Shown here one piece after another: positions 63,109 through 64,000 of a stretch of DNA of 64,000 nt. The position numbers and the translations under genes were made by a program. The stretch's first letter is position 1; each line of letters opens with the position of its first letter. The DNA comes from Achromobacter pestifer (GTDB lineage: Bacteria > Pseudomonadota > Gammaproteobacteria > Burkholderiales > Burkholderiaceae_B), in NCBI RefSeq assembly GCF_013267355.1, contig NZ_CP053985.1, positions 2,852,001 through 2,916,000 of the forward strand, written 5' to 3'. The notes beneath the pieces are model-generated. The model ran no database searches. It saw only the letters and a program-made list of their open reading frames with translations, and was not told the DNA's origin.

Positions 63109-63254
63109 AATCGCGTTTCTCCATCAGGGATTTGTCCGCGACAGGCGTCTTGTCCTCCAAGGGCATCGATCCGATGCCGTGGCTACGCCAGCGTCTTCCG
63201 TAACGGGCTGACTGGCGCGCCTTGTCTCAAGACCCCTCCAGGAACGCTAGTCCC

Positions 63255-64000
63255 GTGAACCGTATACCCTCTGGATCCACCCTGCGCGGCACATCGCGCC
63301 TTGTCGCGCCGACGCGCGGGCTGACTGTGCTGGCCCTGTCCTTGATGCTGGCGCTGGCCATGCCGCAGCGTGAGGCCCACGCGCAGGAAGCGCCGCTGTC
63401 CGTGAACATCCCCGCGCAATCCTTGGAAGGCGCTTTGACGCAACTGGCGACGCAGGCTTCGCTGGAACTGGCGTATGCGCCCGATACGGTGCGGGGACTC
63501 AAGGCGCCCGCCGTGGCGGGACAACTGACGCCGGACCAGGCCTTGCGGGCGCTGCTGGCAGGGTCCGGGTTGGTGTTTGAACGGTCGGGCAGCAATGTGT
63601 CGGTGTCGCGCGGCGAGGACGCCAACAGCGTGATGATGAACACCATCACCGTCGTGGGCAAAGGCAATTCGATCACCGAGGACACGGGTTCCTACACCAC
63701 CGGCGCCATGAGCACGGCGACCAAGCTGCCGCTGACCATCCAGGAAACGCCGCAATCCGTCAGCGTGGTCACCCGGCAGAAACTGGACGACTTCGCCATG
63801 CAGACGATCGACGACGTCGCCAACAGCACCACCGGCATCACGGTCAACCACTGGAGCAATGACCGGTCGCGCTATTTTTCGCGCGGCTTCACCATCAACA
63901 CTTTCCTGATGGACGGCCTGCCCCTGTCGTACGAGACGGACACGTCCACCTACAGCACCACGGCCATGTACGACCACGTGGAAGTCGTGCGCGGCCCCAC
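63255..64000 (+). CDS. TonB-dependent siderophore receptor with signalling domain, 5' part
   Basis: The frame opens at GTG 63255 and is still open at the window end (about 248 codons). It encodes a signal peptide (cleavage near REAHAQEA), an STN signalling domain (about 45-125: SVNIPAQSLEGALTQLA, then LAGSGLVFERSG), a TonB box-like NTITVVG, and the start of the plug domain (TIQETPQSVSVVTRQKLDDF, then FLMDGLP). The STN domain and the preceding sigma/anti-sigma pair show it is a transducer of the FecA/FpvA type, sensing a ferric siderophore. The ligand is unknown. Confidence 0.92.
   Translation, partial: MNRIPSGSTLRGTSRLVAPTRGLTVLALSLMLALAMPQREAHAQEAPLSVNIPAQSLEGALTQLATQASLELAYAPDTVRGLKAPAVAGQLTPDQALRALLAGSGLVFERSGSNVSVSRGEDANSVMMNTITVVGKGNSITEDTGSYTTGAMSTATKLPLTIQETPQSVSVVTRQKLDDFAMQTIDDVANSTTGITVNHWSNDRSRYFSRGFTINTFLMDGLPLSYETDTSTYSTTAMYDHVEVVRGP

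Overview
The window is about 67% GC and densely coded. It looks like a chromosomal segment from a betaproteobacterium of the Bordetella/Achromobacter group (Alcaligenaceae, Burkholderiales). The reasons are three Bug-type solute-binding proteins, an SAH riboswitch ahead of ahcY, a dksA whose zinc-finger cysteines are mostly lost, and a betaproteobacterial lipB-lipA neighbourhood. I annotate 67 protein genes. I found no tRNA, rRNA, insertion sequence, prophage or CRISPR array. The first and last genes are cut by the window edges.

Layout. 1-2730: a lipid-transport operon (permease, ATPase, MCE protein, lipoprotein). 2764-5193: two hydrolase-type enzymes and a GlxA-type regulator. 5349-11428: a peptidoglycan carboxypeptidase, D-amino-acid transaminase, DUF493 protein and the lipoate genes lipB and lipA, with a Sel1-repeat gene and an HTH-less LacI-like gene between them. 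11430-14000: rfbD-rfbC, a cobalamin adenosyltransferase and a CusF-like protein. 14116-16677: hslVU and dksA. 16804-23331: a zinc island (COG0523 GTPase, zur, a 56-aa membrane ORF, znuCBA, DUF1007, NicO transporter) with a clear Zur box. 23390-29254: xerC, DUF484, dapF, two lipid A acyltransferases and metK.

29320-38283 is catabolic: an amidase/MFS pair with a tandem Lrp-type regulator, then a LysR-Bug-leuCD-like-dehalogenase cluster. 38393-42799 holds DUF1289, a glycosyltransferase, and an SAH-riboswitch operon ahcY-holin-like-metF that recycles S-adenosylhomocysteine (metK, which makes SAM, is 11 kb upstream). 42869-48500, on the minus strand, is Bug-iclR-maoC-citE-caiB-Bug, which fits CoA-dependent breakdown of a C5 dicarboxylate such as itaconate or mesaconate.

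48720-52863 is the most intriguing unit: the Anbu proteasome-like protease with a transglutaminase-like protein, an alpha-E protein and a circularly permuted ATP-grasp enzyme, all in one minus-strand operon. The set is known from comparative genomics but its biochemistry is unresolved. 53290-61424 is housekeeping (5-formyl-THF cyclo-ligase, slt, cca, MidA-like methyltransferase, rhlE-type helicase with a repetitive tail, ung). 61545-64000 is an iron-responsive FecI/FecR/TonB-receptor signalling set behind a Fur box; the receptor runs off the end.
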